DNA of 64,000 nt. Origin: Chromobotia macracanthus. Its lineage: Eukaryota; Chordata; Actinopteri; Cypriniformes; Botiidae. Within the stretch, counting starts at the first letter, position 1, and each line of letters begins with the position of its first letter. The translations under genes were made by a program, and so were the position numbers. The stretch lies in contig JAZGTH010000002.1 of NCBI GenBank assembly GCA_036877525.1, positions 9,036,501 to 9,100,500 of the forward strand, given 5' to 3'. The notes beneath the pieces were generated by a model. It did no database searches and had not been told where the DNA came from. It saw only the letters and a list, made by a program, of their open reading frames with translations. Of the stretch, positions 61,692 through 64,000 are shown one piece after another.

Positions 61692-64000
61692 GTAAAAATA
61701 TTCAGAGATGCGAGCGCCCCCTTCTGGTCAATAAAACACTTTCTTTAGTAATTATGTTTCAGTCTTCCAGGGAAGTTTGTGTTTTCAAGCTCGGAAGTTA
61801 TCACAAATACAGGAAAACTTTAATCACTGCTGCAACAAACAGAAGTGCAAACGATGCTTGATAGGTGTGTGTATTCAAAGCCTATTTAAATTATTGTAAT
61901 TTAATTCAAGCCTGCTCATAATAAGGGTAAATATTTTGTTTAAAAATGTGAACAGAAATATGTACAAACTCATATTATACTGGTTATCATTTAGAGTGAT
62001 CATTGACAATAATAAAGGCGCCACTTTTATAATGATTAGCTGAAACTAAAAACAATACTGTGGGTGAGAAAGAAACACATCAGGAAGCTGTTTTTTAATA
62101 AGACACCTGAGCTTGTTTATCTTTCACATGATTTAACAGCTGGGGGTGTTTGTATCTGGTGTTGTATTGTTGTTAAGAAAAGTGGTGTGCACATGAAATG
62201 AGAAGGAAATAATAATGTTTCTGACTGGTTACTTCAGAAGTGGCAAACAGAATTTTTGAATGTTGTTTCTCATGCTTCTCTTTTGTCATTCATCAGAACT
62301 TATGGACACTCGCACTGCAAGACCTTTCAGTTTCTCTTTCAACACCAGCGATTACCGGATCCTGCATGTGGATCAGGACCAGGGCCGGCTCTACCTGGGC
62401 AGCCGCGAGTATCTGGTTTCTTTGGACATGCAAAACATCAACAAAGAGCCTCTCATTGTAAGGGATGATTCAAAATATCATAGTTCGTTTGTTAAATGCA
62501 ATTGAATACAAGTGTCAAAAATGTGGCACCCAACTGACGACCTCAGAAGAACTGAAGTGTCATTGAATTCTTCTCATATTGTGGTGGGTGTTTTCTCTCT
62601 GCAGATCCACTGGCCAGCTCCTGCACAGAGAAAAGGAGAGTGTCAGATGACTGGGAAAGGCAGGCATGTAAGTTTACATAAGGTCTTTTAATCTGCTCAC
62701 TAAGATAGTTAAGGAAAAATGCTAATTCCAGCTGAACTGATTGTAAATGGGGTGTGAGTGTCTTACTGTGATCTAACAGCAGTTTGTTTTTTATGCATAA
62801 ACACGTGTGTTTCACAGGGAGAGTGTGCTAACTTTGTCCGCCTGATTGAGCCATGGAACAGAACTCACCTGTATGCGTGTGGCACAGGAGCATATAAGCC
62901 CATCTGTACCTTCATCAACAGAGGCTGGAGGGCTGAGGTACACACACATACATGCACATAATCACACACAGCCTGGATTAAATTAAAGTTAAGGTTTTAT
63001 GCATTGCATTTGTGCATGACTAAAGCTAATCCTGCTCTGGTGTCCACAGGACTACCTCTTTAGGCTGGTTCCTGGCTACATGGATTCTGGAAGGGGGAAA
63101 TGCTCCTACGATCCAAATCAGGAGAACGTTGCAACTCTGATTAGTAAGCAAGTATTAAAAAACCACATTGCTTGTATATTCTATTTAATTCATTTAATTT
63201 CTTCTCATATATTATATATTATATCATGGAACTGTTTAGAGTTTTTTAAAATCTGCTACTTTTGTAACTGCTAGAATGCAACTGTTCCGAAAATTCACAG
63301 CTAACAGGGAACATTCCCAGAACGTTGGCTAATGTTCTGTAAAAGTTCTTTAATTTATCAAAAAGTTCTTGCAGTAATGTTAGTAGAAAGTTTTTTTATC
63401 ATTACACATCATATATCAAAAACTTTATTTTTAAGTCGTTAGTGGAATGTTTAAAAAAAATGAAATTTTAAAAATGTTACAGAATGTTTGAATAATGTTT
63501 TTATAACCAAGCATTACCATTAACGCAACGTTCTCCTGTAGCTCAGTGGTAGAGCATTCTCTGGTAGGGTTCTCCTGTAGCTCAGTGGTAAAGCATTGCG
63601 TTAACAGCGGAAGAGGTTGTGGGTTCGTTCCCAGGGAGTACATGTACTAAGAAAATGTATAACTTCAATGCACTGTATGTCGCTTTGGATAAAAGCGTCT
63701 GCCAAATGCATAAATGTAAATGTAACGTCTAAAAATCTAAATGTTTTGAATGTTTGTAAAACGTTTAAAATAACACTTGTAACTTGAAATGTTAGGAAAA
63801 CATTCAACCTAAAATTGTTAGCTAGGCTGACCCCATGGTAATCTCATGCTCATTAATTCTTGTCTTCACCTTCTCCATCTAGATGGAAACCTGTATGCTG
63901 GCGTGGCCGTGGACTTCATGAGCACCGATCCTGGTATTTTTAGGACCATGGGGAGCCAGCCAGCTGTGAGATCTGAACAGTATGACTCCAAGTGGCTCAA
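56352..64000 (+). CDS. class 3 semaphorin, SEMA3F-like (partial; continues beyond right edge)
   Basis: The exons are 56352-56469, 62297-62457, 62605-62667, 62818-62937, 63050-63143 and 63883-64000 (cut by the edge). The start ATG follows an acceptor (TATAG) and opens a signal peptide (LLLLLWALFVFEAA). The sema domain then begins: FNTSDYRILHVDQDQGRLYL, NINKEPLIIHWPAPAQRKGE, GECANFVRLIEPWNRTHLYA, CGTGAYKPICTFINRG, and SGRGKCSYDPNQENVATL. These blocks are closest to SEMA3F among the class 3 semaphorins I can recall, and less like SEMA3B or 3G. A fish-specific class 3 paralogue is possible, so no symbol is given. Secreted class 3 semaphorins act as repellent guidance cues through neuropilin-plexin receptors. 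NRT is a likely N-glycosylation site. Intron 2 is 5.8 kb. Confidence 0.92.
57351..57659. mobile_element. AACGTT-rich inverted-repeat element in semaphorin intron 2
   Basis: It begins CCAACTAACAGC and ends CTTGTTGGCTGGG, with family motifs inside (ATGTCCAGTTTTAAAGATG, ACATTAGCCAATGTTCTG). About 309 bp. Confidence 0.65.
60828..61207. mobile_element. AACGTT-rich family element in semaphorin intron 2, partly duplicated
   Basis: It shows the family motifs AACGTTTCCATTAGATAAAT and ACATTCTGAGAATGTTCTC, and ends CTGTTAGCTGG. The segment TAACAACTTAAGAA occurs twice, about 100 bp apart, so part of the interior is tandemly duplicated. Confidence 0.6.
61635..61690. repeat. (GAGT)n(GT)n compound microsatellite
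   Basis: GTGAGTGAGTGAGTGAGT runs directly into a (GT)n tract of about 16 units. Confidence 0.95.
63297..63826. mobile_element. AACGTT-rich family element split by a SINE
   Basis: The left part begins CAGCTAACAGGGAACATTCC and the right part ends TTGTTAGCTAGG. The two halves are separated by a tRNA-derived SINE at 63532-63726. It lies in the semaphorin intron before the last exon in the window. Confidence 0.7.
63532..63726 (+). mobile_element. tRNA-derived SINE (V-SINE-like tail) with duplicated head
   Basis: The head has a polymerase III A box (TAGCTCAGTGGTA) and B box (GGTTCGTTCCC). The A-box segment TCTCCTGTAGCTCAGTGGTA occurs twice, about 37 bp apart. The tail reads GTCGCTTTGGATAAAAGCGT followed by CTGCCAAATGCATAAATG, which is common to many fish SINEs. 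It inserted into an AACGTT-type element. Confidence 0.8.

Larger units (their letters stand above)
56470..62296 (+). other. intron 2 of the semaphorin gene
   Basis: 5.8 kb. It contains two AACGTT-type elements (57351-57659 and 60828-61207), a (GAGT)n-(GT)n microsatellite near 61636, and long AT-rich stretches. I see no internal coding exon; the open frame at 59601-59915 lacks splice and family support. Confidence 0.6.

Noticed and set aside
63532..63640. A tRNA gene (A and B boxes visible)
   Set aside because: The sequence continues into a SINE tail, the head is duplicated, and no cloverleaf with an acceptor stem closes. It is a tRNA-derived SINE.

Overview
This window is ordinary nuclear DNA of a ray-finned fish, most likely a teleost and plausibly a cypriniform or other otophysan. 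The evidence is intron-rich vertebrate genes, AT-rich introns, a tRNA-derived SINE with a V-SINE-like tail, and many short inverted-repeat transposons. I see no bacterial, phage or viral genes. Gene models were built by hand from reading frame, splice-site consensus, phase and protein families known to me. In every multi-exon gene the summed exon lengths keep the frame.

Layout, left to right. (1) 127-15499, minus strand: 34 exons of cacna1s, the skeletal-muscle L-type calcium channel alpha-1 subunit (Cav1.1). They encode about 1387 residues, from the start codon to the repeat IV pore. The last membrane helix and the C-terminal tail lie beyond the left edge. (2) 17105-18451, minus: tmem9, five exons. 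(3) 19208-22323, plus: suv39h1, a histone H3K9 methyltransferase, sharing a compact divergent promoter with tmem9. (4) 25210-33439, minus: a ppp1r3f-like glycogen-targeting subunit of protein phosphatase 1, convergent with suv39h1. (5) 39945-43910, plus: foxp3, twelve coding exons, probably with a distant TATA promoter and a non-coding first exon near 36.5 kb. (6) 44770-47316, plus: a tspyl2-like NAP-domain protein. (7) 53.5 kb to the right edge, plus: the 5' part of a class 3 semaphorin, closest to SEMA3F.

CACNA1S and TMEM9 lie close together on human 1q32, while SUV39H1, FOXP3, PPP1R3F and TSPYL2 lie on human Xp11. The 757-bp spacer between tmem9 and suv39h1 is therefore a junction between two human synteny blocks. 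The genes do not form one pathway. They cover muscle excitation-contraction coupling, a vesicular membrane protein, heterochromatin, glycogen metabolism, regulatory T-cell fate, chromatin and cell cycle, and axon guidance.

The space between exons is filled with repeats. There are about ten copies of a roughly 310-bp AACGTT-rich inverted-repeat element ending in CCCAGCTAACA, three TTAA-flanked elements, a TA-flanked element nested in another repeat, SINEs, an 84-bp triple tandem repeat, and several microsatellites.

The observations most worth checking are pore substitutions in Cav1.1 that fit a non-conducting fish channel, two GC-AG introns that the frame requires, the inferred distal foxp3 promoter, a SUMO-interaction-like motif in the TSPYL2-like protein, and the nested transposons. 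I did not find a new multi-gene system.
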